From the NCBI GenBank assembly GCA_013368445.1, contig JAACJO010000008.1, positions 62,001 to 126,000 on the forward strand: a stretch of 64,000 bases of DNA. Reading direction: 5' to 3'. Within the stretch, counting starts at the first letter, position 1. Each line of letters begins with the position of its first letter. This document shows, in pieces, positions 54,796 to 64,000 of the stretch. Source of the stretch: Leucocoprinus leucothites (lineage: Eukaryota; Basidiomycota; Agaricomycetes; Agaricales; Agaricaceae). Position numbers and translations under genes: made by a program. The notes under the pieces were generated by a model. It saw nothing but the letters and a program-made list of their open reading frames with translations, was not told the origin of the DNA and searched no databases.

Positions 54796-56868
54796 GTCTC
54801 CCAGTTGCCAGGCTTTTTTCAGCCAAGACTTGATGGTATCGAGGTCAGCAGGAGTGGCGACACCCGAGGTGGTGATGGAGATGCCATTGTATAATTCGCA
54901 GACCGATTCGACACGAAGTTTGGATTGAGCGGCAATGAGACCACAATTACAGAATTCAGCTGCCTTATTGAAATCTTTGATTTGGTCAGCAATGATGTTT
55001 CCCTCAAAAGGGATGAGAACTTGACGACGGGTGGGCCCATGTGTTGTCATTTTCAGTTTAGTGCGTTGAGTGCCTGTGGTTGTTGGTTCAGGGGCCTGAG
55101 GTTGGACACTCCCAAAACCTGCCTTGTACATAGCAAGGACTTTGTCATAAGATAGTTCAGGGAAGGCGAGTATTATTTCTCATATCTTGACCCCGTCAAT
55201 ATTGGAGGAGTTGGAAGAGGAAGTCGCCGGCTGGACACCCCATCGGGCAGCATCAGCAAACGACACATTCTTTTTGTTAAAATGTTCCATAAGGGGTTTG
55301 GTGGATGCCTTATGGTCAGGAGGGGGAATGGGGGGTGGCATATCAGAGGTGCCTTTAGGGTTAGGTTTGGACAGCTGAGCCTGGCCATCAGAAGAAGGGC
55401 GCCCAACTGAACGCTCGAAGTTTCCATTCCCATTCCTTGGAGTCACGTGATTGGAAGGTGGAGGAGGGGCCTGGGAAATTCAAATAGGACTGGCAGGCTT
55501 AGAAGATGTAACATCATTCTTTGCCTGTAGGGAGCCTGACACGGATGAAACATTACGTGCCTTACCAGAAGACATAAAGTCATTCTGGGGGAGAGGAAAG
55601 GTGCCCTCAGCGGGAGGGGCTTGGTCGATGTTCATTCATTCATCATCAATCTGAGCTGTGGGGTTAGTTTGCCTGACAACAATGCCAGGCGGAAATAGGG
55701 GGGTAGGGATGATAGACGGAGAAGGTTTACGCACCTTTTTCCCCTTCCCTTTACCCTTAGGAGGGGGGGAAGAGTCCGTCATGGGGATATTGGAAGGAGG
55801 GCCATAATATTGCCTCAATGCTTCAATGATAGTGAGTCCGCTTTCACCGTTGATGGGTAAGTGGTCCCAGCCTGTCTCAAATATAGTGGTGAGTAAGCAA
55901 TAAATTGGTTCCCCCATTTGGGGAACCCTTGGATCTTTCATGCCAGGCTGTAAGCCCAATGCAGCACGATGTTTAAAGAAATTTGTAGCATATTTAAGCA
56001 CCTCAAGCACTTTATAGGCAGCTTCACCAACAATAACAGTTTCTTCAGTGGCAGTGTTAGATGGATCCTTGAGATCTGGAAGATGTGGCTGTGCAGGTCT
56101 GGGCTCCTGCGGCTGTGCAGTGATGTCACCAGTGACATCATGTGTGACGTTAGGTGTGACATCAGGTGTGACGTCATTAGTGTTAGAAGATCCGGCAAAG
56201 AAGGTAGCCGGAGTGCCAGTTGGCACAGCATTTGCTGACTCAGCGGATCCATGGATCGCATGAGGCAGCCTTGAGGTGGGTGGGGGTCCAAAGAACCGAG
56301 TGGTAGGTTCCCCATTTCTGAGAATCCCATCCTCTTGGTTGCTCCATATGTCCCCATGAGAGTTCAAATTGAGAGGATCAGGAGGATTTAACTCACCTAG
56401 GAATCCCTCACCAAAGGGATGGAAAGGAATAGGCAATTTGAAGCCATCATAAGCACTCATTGATGCTGTTCTTGATATGACTTTAGGTATAGTGTCCAGT
56501 CAGCAAGCATCACGAGCACAAGCTTGCTTAGCATGCAATGACGGTGGAGGGGGAGTTCTAAGAGAAGAGTGTGATGCTGCATGTGAAAGCACAACAGGAG
56601 CGGTAGTAGGGGATGGCGGGGTTGAGGCTTTAGACGAATCAGAGTCACTCTCACCGCTTTCTTCTTCATCAGAGCCAGCTCTGGACAAGGCAGTGGACTT
56701 GGCATCATCATGGACAGAGTGCCTGGACGATTTGATAGAGAGCACTGGTGATAGAGAGCAGTCGCGCTTGCTGAATGAGACATGTGTTTTGGTGTCGGCA
56801 ATGTTCATAGGGTCTGAAGACAGCGGTGGAGTACCCTTAAGGTCCACCCAATGCAATGGTGCAGTCAT
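54796..56868 (-). pseudogene. LINE-C ORF1, N-terminal three quarters
   Basis: One continuous reading frame with stops and no net indel: MTAPLHWVDLKG start, Ser-rich region, TGA near 56500 (TGC TGA CTG; Arg expected), YDGFKLPIPFHPFGEGF, a DVTPNVTHDVTGD repeat, KVLEVLKYATNFFKH, basic linker KGKGKGKKVRKP, TGA near 55636 (GAA TGA ATG; Arg expected). The conserved domain follows (MTTHGPTRRQVLIPF) and ends at the Copia insertion before the zinc knuckles. Confidence 0.87.
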
Positions 56869-56946
56869 ATTGGTAGAATTTGTAGTCAATGTAGTATAAG
56901 ACACCATCAAAGAAATCGATGATGGTGGTAAGAGGGAAAGGAGGAT
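54796..56946 (-). mobile_element. LINE-C copy 7 front piece (5'UTR and ORF1), antisense
   Basis: 5' motif at 56946, 5'UTR, ORF1 start at 56868, running antisense to 54796, where Copia is inserted at GTCTC. The sequence ends ...GCCTGGCAACTGGGAGAC, and the continuation GAGACGCTATTCC is at 39137 on the opposite strand. The right flank is a divergent LINE-B, into which this LINE-C inserted. Confidence 0.9.
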
Positions 56947-58643
56947 GTGCTGATGTTCCATTGCAGCTAGTAGCACTACTCATAGCTGACGTTCCATCGC
57001 CATCTCTAAAGCACTTCACTGCCGGTGGACAGACGTTCTACCCCATGAAGAACCTACCCCCCCCAGCACCGCCATCCACTGTCTCCTCTAGGTCAACTGA
57101 GGAGTCTGTTGAGACTCGGGCTCTTGCTGGGCTCTACTTCTTCACCTGCTTTGTTGGGTCAGTCCCCCAAGGCCCCCTACCCAAGGCCACCATCACTGTA
57201 CTTGCCCTGACCCTTGTTGGGCTTGTTGCAGAAGTCTTCAACCATGGCCAGAGTGACACGGCCCTCACCAGCGAGCGTATGTATGCCCAGGGATGGGACA
57301 CATTTGTGAGTTTCATCCAAGATTGTGCCACCAGAGTTCTGGAGGCCAGCCCTAGTTGTACATACATCGTCCATGAGGCAACCCATGGATCTGCTGACAA
57401 AGCAGATCCATGTGACATTGACATGGGCTCCCCCAAGGCGCCCAAGCAAATGCCCAAGGCACCACAGCCTGCCCCAGCCCATTCTCCCCTACTGCCCAAG
57501 CCAGCACCTGCAAAGGCCCGCGCTAGTGGCAAAGCACCCACTCAAGTGTACCCCACTCCTAAGGTTAGGTCTGATGGCCAAGCCCAGCAAGCACCCATCC
57601 CAACCCTGGCGGCTAAGAAGTTGTTCGCTGAGGTTGCCCATACCCCTGCGTCTGTGGCAGCACTTATTAAGCTTGCCCAGTCCCACCCTACCCTCGAGCC
57701 TGACCGCATCACCACAATGTGTCAGGCTGCCCTTGCCGATGCGCCTTCTGCAAAGAAGCCCCACATGACCACGTCGGGCCCCACCCAGTGCCAACTCTTC
57801 CTCGATTTCACTGGTGATGCTGGCGATATCACCTACCTCCACCATAAGGCCATGTGCCTTCTTAACGATTCTCTCACTCACGCGAAGAGCTCGCTCCACA
57901 TCGAGAACATTGCCAGGGTGTATAACACCATCTCATTGTACACCAACACCATCACCACTGATGCTGATGCATTAGTGATTGAATCCTCCCTCTCTTCAGC
58001 CTTCACAGCCCCATTTGAGCTGAAGACTAAACGTTCCAGGTCCAGGTCTTACCTCAAGATTCTGGATGTCCCTTACTACACAAGTGGTATCCACACCACC
58101 CCAGAACACATCTCTGACCATATGTGCTTGTCTCCCTGCAAGGAGATATTTGCTGACGTCTCCTCTGTGTGCATCATGTGCAACTCTGCCAAAACCAACA
58201 CCACCACTGTTTGGGTTGACCTTTGGGATTCTTAGTCTGGTGCCAACACTAAGTGCCTGGTCAGCAAATACCTCAACTTCGATGGCATGCAGACTATGAT
58301 CAAGGCTGCGTGTGCTCACCCCAGGACCCCCCAGTGTCAACAATGCTGGCGTTGGGGCCACACTACCACCACCTGTAGCAACCACACACTCAGGTGCTCA
58401 TAATGTGGTGGGCCACATCAGTCCGAGAATCACTGCACTACCTCCTCCTGCTGTAAGGGGTTGCCGAAGGCTAACCCCCCCATTCAGCCCACACCCACCG
58501 GGGATCCCTGTCCCCATATCAAGTGCGTCAATTGCGGCAAGGAACATGCTGCTATTGACCACAAGTGCACGTTCTGGCACCACCGGTTTGATCAGGATTG
58601 GCTGCAAAGCTATTCTGGTCCTGCTGGTTGGCCCCAGGCCTAG
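56947..58643 (+). pseudogene. LINE-B' ORF1 protein gene, N-terminus missing
   Basis: Open from 56947 to TAG at 58233-58235 (CAG expected), a second stop TAA near 58403 (CAA expected), and natural stop TAG 58641-58643. Pro-rich linker with FTAGGQTFYP, a distinct ~110-residue domain with hydrophobic stretches (YFFTCFVGSV, ITVLALTLVGLVAEVF), then HGSADKADPCDIDMGSPKAPK, Pro-rich linker, conserved domain (NTTTVWVDLWDS) and knuckles CQQCWRWGH-x4-C and CGKEH-x6-C followed by TFW. No indel is apparent. Function as for the other ORF1 proteins. Confidence 0.85.
57384..57412. repeat. 12-bp perfect inverted repeat in LINE-B' ORF1
   Basis: CATGGATCTGCT, five spacer bases (GACAA), then AGCAGATCCATG. It encodes the conserved HGSADKADPCD segment. 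Similar, slightly imperfect hairpins occur at the same codons in LINE-A (for example 7193-7221 with one G-T pair). Confidence 0.8.
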
Positions 58644-58798
58644 GGGGAGCTCCCTAGTGTCAACGCATTGTTCCCCATCCATTGCCGGTCACCGGGTGGG
58701 CCCCCACAAACCCCAAGGCCTGCCATTTCAGATGCAGTGATATTGGTATATGTTTCATTTCTTTGTATTGTGTCACATGCCTAGCCCCCCCTTCTGCT

Positions 58799-59242
58799 TT
58801 TTTTATTTATTTATTTTAAAAATCAATGAATTTATATAGCAGTGCTCGATCACAGTCTGCTTTCAACTAAATATTACAAACAAATGGTACACTACAGCAA
58901 GCTGGGGTACATGAAGCGGTCGAAGACCACTTAAGACAAAGACTATGCATGATTAGTCCAGTAAAATAGAAAAGGCTTGAGAGAGACTATAGAACAGGGT
59001 GTTATACACAGAGATTGGACTCAAACAAAAAGAGAAGAGGGGAAATGAAAGAATATAGTTCACCTTCATTTGGTTCGGCAGGCACAGGAGCTTGAAGCGG
59101 CAGTGGACGCATGTCTTGATTGGTGAAGGCAAAAGTGGACAGGTTCTTTTTCAAGAACTCGATGAGGAACTCATACTGAGGGAAGGTGCATTGCACCCAT
59201 TGAGTGCGGAAGGGATAAAGGGGGCAATAGCATAGGATATGA
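58799..59242 (-). mobile_element. LINE-C 3' fragment, antisense, nested in LINE-B'
   Basis: A 5'-truncated LINE-C: tail with TTTATTTATTTATTTTA interspersions, 3'UTR, and ORF2 C-terminus (stop at 59004-59002; about 80 codons back to the finger). Flanked by the 14-bp duplication CCCCCCCTTCTGCT (58785-58798 and 59243-59256). The tail is not pure poly(A) but TAAA-like. Confidence 0.92.
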
Positions 59243-59295
59243 CCCCCCCTTCTGCTGTTGTTTTGTGTATTGTCTTGGACAGGACTATTATATAT

Positions 59296-59340
59296 ATCCT
59301 CCTTTCCCTCTTACCACCATCATCGATTTCTTTGATGGTG
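59296..59340 (+). promoter_or_regulatory. Shared LINE 5' motif with hairpin
   Basis: ATCCTCCTTT, then CCTCTTACCACCATCATCGA, with stem CACCATCA/TGATGGTG around a 10-nt loop. The same position in LINE-A and LINE-B has CCTCTTACCACCACCATCGA and a 5-bp CACCA/TGGTG stem. It lies at the exact 5' end of every full-length copy of all three families, so it could be an internal promoter or initiation element, or an RNA structure. Confidence 0.75.
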
Positions 59341-59373
59341 TCTACATACATACTGACTACAAATTATACCACT

Positions 59374-62130
59374 ATGACTGCTCCATCGCACTGGGTGGAC
59401 CTTAAGGGTACCCCTCTGCCGTCTTCGGACCCAATCAACATCGTTGACACTGAAACACATGTCTCAACCTACAAGCGCGATCGCTCCAAATCACCTGCTC
59501 TCTCTATCAAATCAACGAGACATTCTGTACATGATGATGCCAAGTCTGCCGCCTCATCTAGGGCTGGCTCTGACGAGGAAGAAAGCAGTGAGAGTGAATC
59601 TGATCTGTCTGAATCCTCAACCCCTCCTTCTCCTACACTCACCCCTACTGTACTCTCTCGTGCAGCATCACATTCCTCCCTTAGAACTCCTCCTCCTCCC
59701 TCATCACGTACTAAGCGAGCTCACGCTCGTGATGTTCATCGAGGATTGGACACCACTCCCAAAGCCATCTCAAGAACTGCGTCAATGAGCGCATATGATG
59801 GCTTCAAGTCACCTATTCCTTTCCGCCCATTTGGAGAGGGATTTGTAGGTGAGCTTCAACCACCGGATCCTCTTAACTTGGACTCTCGCAGGGACATGTG
59901 GGGTGACCAAGAGGATGGGGTATTCAACAATGGGGTACCTACCAATTGGTTCTTTGGACCCCCACCCACTTCAAGGCTGCCTCATGCGATCCATGGATCC
60001 GCTGAGTCAGCAAATGCTGTGTCAACTGGCACTCCGGCTACCTTTTTTACTGGATCATCTGACAATAATGACGTCACACTTGATATCACGCATGATGTCA
60101 CTGGTGACATCATTGCACAGCTGCAGGAGCCTAGGCCTGCACAGCCACACCTGCCAGATCTCAAGGATCCATCTAACACTGCCACCGAAGAAACTGTCAT
60201 CGTCGGTGAAGCTGCATATAAAGCACTTGAGGTGCTTAAATATGTCACAAACTTCTTTAAACACCGTGCTGCATTGGGTTTACAGCCCAGTATGAAAGAT
60301 CCAAGGGTTCCCCAAATGGGGGAACCAATTTATTGCCTATTAACCACTATGTTTGAGGCAGGCTGGGACTGTTTACCCATTAATGGCGAAAACAGACTCA
60401 CAATCGTCGAAGCGTTGAGGCACTATTATGGTCCTCCTTCCGACATCCCCATGACGGACTCTTCCCTCCCTCCTAAGGGTAAAGGGAAGGGAAAAAAGGC
60501 ACATAAACCTTCTCCATCTACCATCCCTACCCCCCTATTTCCGCCTGGCATTGTCATTGGGCAAACTAATCCTACAGCTCGCATCAATGACAACTGAATG
60601 AACATTGATCAAGCCCCTCCCGGTGAGGGCACCCCTCCCCTCCCCCAGAATGACGTTACATCTTCTGGTAAGGCACGTGATGTTTTGTCTGTGTCAGGCT
60701 CCCTGAAGGCAAAGAATGACATTACATCTTCTAAGCCTGCCGGTCCTATCCATGTTTCCCAGGCCCCTCCTCCACCTTCCAATCATGTGACCCCAAGGAA
60801 CAGGAATGGAAACTTCGAGTGCTCAGTTGGGTATCCCTCCTCTGATGGCCAGGCTCAGCCATCAAAACCTAATCCCAAGGGTGCCTATGACATGCCGCCT
60901 CCCATTCCCCCTCCTGACTGTAAGGCATCCACCAAACCCCTTATGGAACATTTTAACAAGAAGAATGTGTCATTTGCTGACGCCGCCCGATGGGGTGGCC
61001 AGCAGGCGACTTCCTCTTCCAACTCATCCTCCAACATCGATGGGGTCAAGATGCGAGAAATGATACTTGCCTTCCCTGAATTATTGTATGACAAAGTCCT
61101 TGCCATGTACAAGGCAGGTTTTGGAGGCGCTCAATCTCAAGCGCCCGAACCTTCAACCACAAGCATCCCACATGCTAAACCTAAAATGACTACACACGGA
61201 CCTACCCATCGTCAAGTCCTTATCCCTTTCGAGGGAAATATCATTGCTGATCAAATTAAAGACTTTAATAAGGCAGCCGAATTCTGTAATCGCAGTCTTA
61301 CTGCCGCTCAGTCCAAACTTCACATCAAATCAGTTCGCGAATCATACAATGGCATATCGATTGCTACCTCAGGTGTCGCTTCTCCCACTGACCTTGAAAC
61401 CATTAAATCCTGGCTTAAAAAAGCCTGGCAATTAGGAGATGCCATCCCTATTGAGCCTTGTCTCCCACAATCCAAATTGTTCCTTAAAATCGTCAGCGTC
61501 CCTTATTGGGTAGCCAATTCTTCCAACCCTCTCTCTCCGGCATTTGTTGAACAAGCTCTCGGACAATCATCATTGTTTGAAAACATTATCCTTGCTGCCT
61601 GCCCTCGTGTCATGAAAGCCTCCCCAAAGTTGGACACTGCTGTCATGTGGTTCAACATCTGGGACTCCCAAAATGGTACCAAAGCCAAGAGGTTGGTCAA
61701 CCGTACTATTAACTTCGGCTGACATATCGGAACTATCCGTGCTACTAGTATGCACCCCAGCATTGCACAGTGCAGGAACTGCTGGCGCTGGGGTCATCCC
61801 ACTCATGCATGTCATGCCCTCGGCGCACACTGTCAAATTTGTGGTAGCCCTCACCACATTGAGAACCATCAATCCATGGCCTGGTGTTGTAAGGCCAACC
61901 CCAAATCCAATCCCCCCCACGATGCCACTCCTGATGGCACCCCATGTCCTCACCTTGAGAACTTCAAATGCCTGAACTGCAAAGGCAATCATCACGCAAA
62001 TGACACCAAATGTCCATCCTGGAGGAACAGGTTTGACCGAATCTGGCATTCTAACAAAGCTGCCGAATCACACACTGCATGTGCTGTTTGTGCCAATTCC
62101 AATCACTCCAGTGGCAGAGTTGCTGTTTAA
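59374..62130 (+). pseudogene. LINE-C ORF1 protein gene, two nonsense codons only
   Basis: 2757 nt, 918 codons plus TAA, no indels. The two stops are TGA at 60595-60597 (AAC TGA; Arg in most copies) and TGA at 61720-61722 (GGC TGA CAT, the same codon mutated as in copy 9). All domains are present: YDGFKSPIPFRPFGEGF, DVTHDVTGD, KALEVLKYVTNFFKH, KGKGKGKKAHKP, MTTHGPTHRQVLIPF, VMWFNIWDSQNG, knuckles CRNCWRWGH-x4-C, CQICGSPH, CLNCKGNHHANDTKC. This is the best preserved LINE-C ORF1 in the window. Confidence 0.9.
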
Positions 62131-62132
62131 AT

Positions 62133-63641
62133 ATGTCTGGTAAGAACAAACCTATCTCTTCTGTTCATATCTATTTGCAAAACGTGGGATGCTCTTATGC
62201 CCTGGTTGATACTATACTTGAGTCCAAAAAGCTGGACTTTGATATCATTTTTCTACAGGAACCTCCATGGAATCATATTCGAAAAGCACCTTCTACGACT
62301 AACCCTGAAGGGGATGACATCATAGGTGCTCCTATTCACCCTGAGTGGCTGTGTATGGTTTGCCCTACCAAGCCTAATGAACCCTGACCCCATACTCTGA
62401 CTTATGTTCACAGACGCCTACTTCGCATGAGACCTATTCTTCAACAAGAGTGGGTCAACCATCGTGACATACAAATCTTGGGTTTATTCAACCAGGGTAA
62501 CTATGTTCACTTGCTTAACATATACTCTGATTCATCTTCATTGGCAATTAATTTCCTCTCAACAAACTTCATTGACATCCCTAATATTATTTATATGGGA
62601 GGTGATTTTAATTGTTGATCTCCAGAATGGGACCCTTCAGCTACTTACGTCTCTATGTCCACAATAACTCTAACGGAGTTGGCGGACGGCTTCAATCTCA
62701 CAAGGTCTTCACTGACCATAATATCCCCTACTCATTTCTCTTCCATTGAAAGTCATGACAATTTGGTTATCGATCTCATTTTTTGCACTAACAATTCCAC
62801 CTCCCACATTATCAATGTTAATTCAAGGCTTCCATCGGATCACACACCATTGATTATGGATCTTCCAATCCACCCAGATTATATTAATTATAAAAAATGC
62901 GTACTACCGAAAGATAGCGATGAAGAGATGGCTTTCACTTCCCAAGTCTCTGAGCATCTAGCAGCCCTTAACTGTTCGAACATTCATTCCACCTCTTGTC
63001 TAAACAATATCTCTGACTCCATTTCTCGAATCTTTAATGAATCTTGGAATACAAACTCTAAAACTGTATGGATTACTAACCAGTCAAAGGAATGGTGGAA
63101 CCCCCACTGTTCTGAGACTCTTCTTACCTACAGAAGAACAAAGGATCGGAAAGACTGGCAAGCATTCAGAGTGGCTACCAGAGCCGCCAAATGCTCTTTC
63201 TTTGATGAATGTATTCATGAAATTGCTTCAACAAACAAATGACCCTGGGACCTTATGGAATGGGTAAAACAATGCAAACTCCCTGCCATTGAGGGTATCT
63301 GCTATCAAGGATGACCTTGCAATGATCTTCCAGACCTATGGAACACACTCCATTCATCATACAACTCAGCATCCGGTCAACCGGTAAGCTCTAACATTCT
63401 GAATGAAATGAAATCCCTTCCCCCCCATTCCTGGGCAAACTTCTCCACCCTTGAACTCACCGAATCCCTCTCTTCATATGCTAACTCTTCAGCACCTGGG
63501 CCTGATCATGTCTCCTGGAAACATTTAAAGTCTATTGTTGCCCACAAGGAATGCCTCAAAAACATAATACTCATTGCTAACACATGCATACGTCTCTCTC
63601 ACTGGCCAAGTCACTTCAAGGACTCGGTCTCTATCATCATT
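62133..63641 (+). pseudogene. LINE-C ORF2, endonuclease and start of RT
   Basis: ATG 2 nt after the ORF1 stop. Endonuclease motifs LQEPPWNH, GGDFNC followed by TGA, and SDHTPL; then the linker (TYRRTKDRKDW, WVKQCKLPAIEG) and RT start (SSAPGPDHVSWKHLKSIV). Stops: 62385-62387, 62616-62618, 63240-63242 and near 63313, mostly where other copies have CGA or CAA. It is truncated by LINE-B before the RT catalytic motifs. Confidence 0.88.
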
Positions 63642-64000
63642 TTCTTTTTTTTTTTTTTTTTTTTTTTCCTCAAGTGCAACCCCGGAGGGGTCGCCAATTT
63701 ATAACGCGGTGTGCGATAGCAGTCCGCGCCTGACTATCTACTACAGGGAACCAATACTGCTACTGACTACACCAAAGTAAACAACTGGGAATACATAATA
63801 GTCCTGTCCCTGACAATACATGAATCAACAACAGAAGGGGGCTAGGCATGTAACAAAGTATGAAGAAATGAGACATACACCGATATCACTGCATCTGATG
63901 GCAGGCCTTGTGGTTGGTGAGAGCCCATCCGGCGACCGGCGATGGATGGGGGACGATGCGTTGACACTAGGGAGCTCCCCCTAGGCCCGGGGCCGACCAG
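63642..64000 (-). mobile_element. LINE-B copy, 3' end (runs off window)
   Basis: Poly(T) to 63667, then the LINE-B 3' terminus on the minus strand (hairpin CCCC-GGA-GGGG, TATAAATT) and a 3'UTR nearly identical to that at 9670-9982, ending with the ORF1 stop codon complement at 63981-63983. Only about six ORF1 codons are visible. It interrupts LINE-C copy 10 near the RT start; the right duplication is outside the window. Confidence 0.92.

Larger units (their letters stand above)
56947..59295 (+). mobile_element. LINE-B divergent copy (B'), 5' part missing, split by LINE-C
   Basis: ORF1 from about codon 60 to the stop, then a 3'UTR matching LINE-B (TAGGGGGAGCTCCC..., GGACTATTATATAT). A LINE-C fragment is nested at 58799-59242, and a LINE-C 5' end at 59296 cuts the 3'UTR. 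The 5' end is displaced by the LINE-C inserted at 56946. The central part of its ORF1 is not alignable by eye with LINE-B copy 1, although the regions on both sides are. Confidence 0.85.
59296..63641 (+). mobile_element. LINE-C copy 10, 5' two thirds, cut by LINE-B
   Basis: 5' motif at 59296 with the perfect 8-bp hairpin CACCATCA...TGATGGTG (59315-59340), ORF1 59374-62130, ORF2 from 62133 to the start of RT, where a LINE-B inserts at about 63641. The rest of the element should lie beyond the window. It inserted into the LINE-B' 3'UTR. Confidence 0.92.

Noticed and set aside
1..64000. tRNA, rRNA, CRISPR arrays, host protein-coding genes, spliced genes
   Set aside because: None were seen. All stretches over 300 bp are assigned to LINEs, Copia, solo LTRs or the Tc1-like end, and no intron-exon structure with a non-transposon product was found.

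Overview
This window looks like a transposon-dense region of a fungal nuclear genome, most likely an agaricomycete basidiomycete. That assignment rests on the element types (bicistronic LINEs with CCHC ORF1 proteins and APE/RT/RNase H ORF2 proteins, and Copia LTR elements) and on CpG-focused decay; the species cannot be named. I found no host protein gene, tRNA, rRNA or CRISPR array. Almost every base can be assigned to a retrotransposon, a solo LTR or one DNA-transposon end.

Three related LINE families make up most of the sequence. LINE-C is the complete one: about 6.99 kb, with ORF1 (918 aa, three zinc knuckles), a 2-nt gap, then ORF2 (1317 aa: APE endonuclease, RT, RNase H, C-terminal Cys/His finger), a short 3'UTR and poly(A). 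LINE-A (about 2.3 kb, ORF1 of 622 aa) and LINE-B (about 2.3 kb, ORF1 of 629 aa) encode only an ORF1-type protein and have no ORF2. All three share a 5'-terminal motif and the last ~45-60 nt before poly(A). This suggests that A and B are ORF1-only 'half-LINEs' mobilised by the LINE-C ORF2 protein. A fourth 3' end (LINE-E) is seen once.

Layout. 1-1746: LINE-C 5' fragment, Copia RNase H fragment, a Copia LTR, two foreign solo LTRs. 1748-9373: LINE-C pieces around a LINE-A that is itself interrupted by an antisense LINE-A, plus a solo LTR. 9374-19822: one Copia pol region split by LINE-B (itself hit by LINE-C) and by a LINE-C. 19823-23008: LINE-E/LINE-B chimera and a LINE-A holding a solo LTR. 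23009-32878: antisense LINE-C interrupted by a full-length sense LINE-C. 32879-33077: Tc1/mariner-like end. 33078-39136: antisense LINE-C inside the 5' half of a Copia element. 39137-46644: stacked LINE-C with a LINE-A. 46645-53637: full-length LINE-C. 53638-54795: the 3' half of the same Copia, in opposite orientation to its 5' half. 54796-64000: LINE-C, a divergent LINE-B, LINE-C and the 3' end of another LINE-B.

Target-site duplications (TSDs: 8-17 bp for LINEs, 5 bp for LTR elements) allow much of the nesting order to be read directly. The two Copia halves, their LTRs and two sets of TSDs show that the segment between about 35 kb and 47-53 kb has been inverted, probably by recombination between inverted LINE-C copies, unless it was misassembled. 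Most reading-frame breaks are CGA to TGA changes at CpG, while reading-frame lengths are strikingly preserved, so the families look recently active and then silenced by methylation-type or RIP-like mutation.
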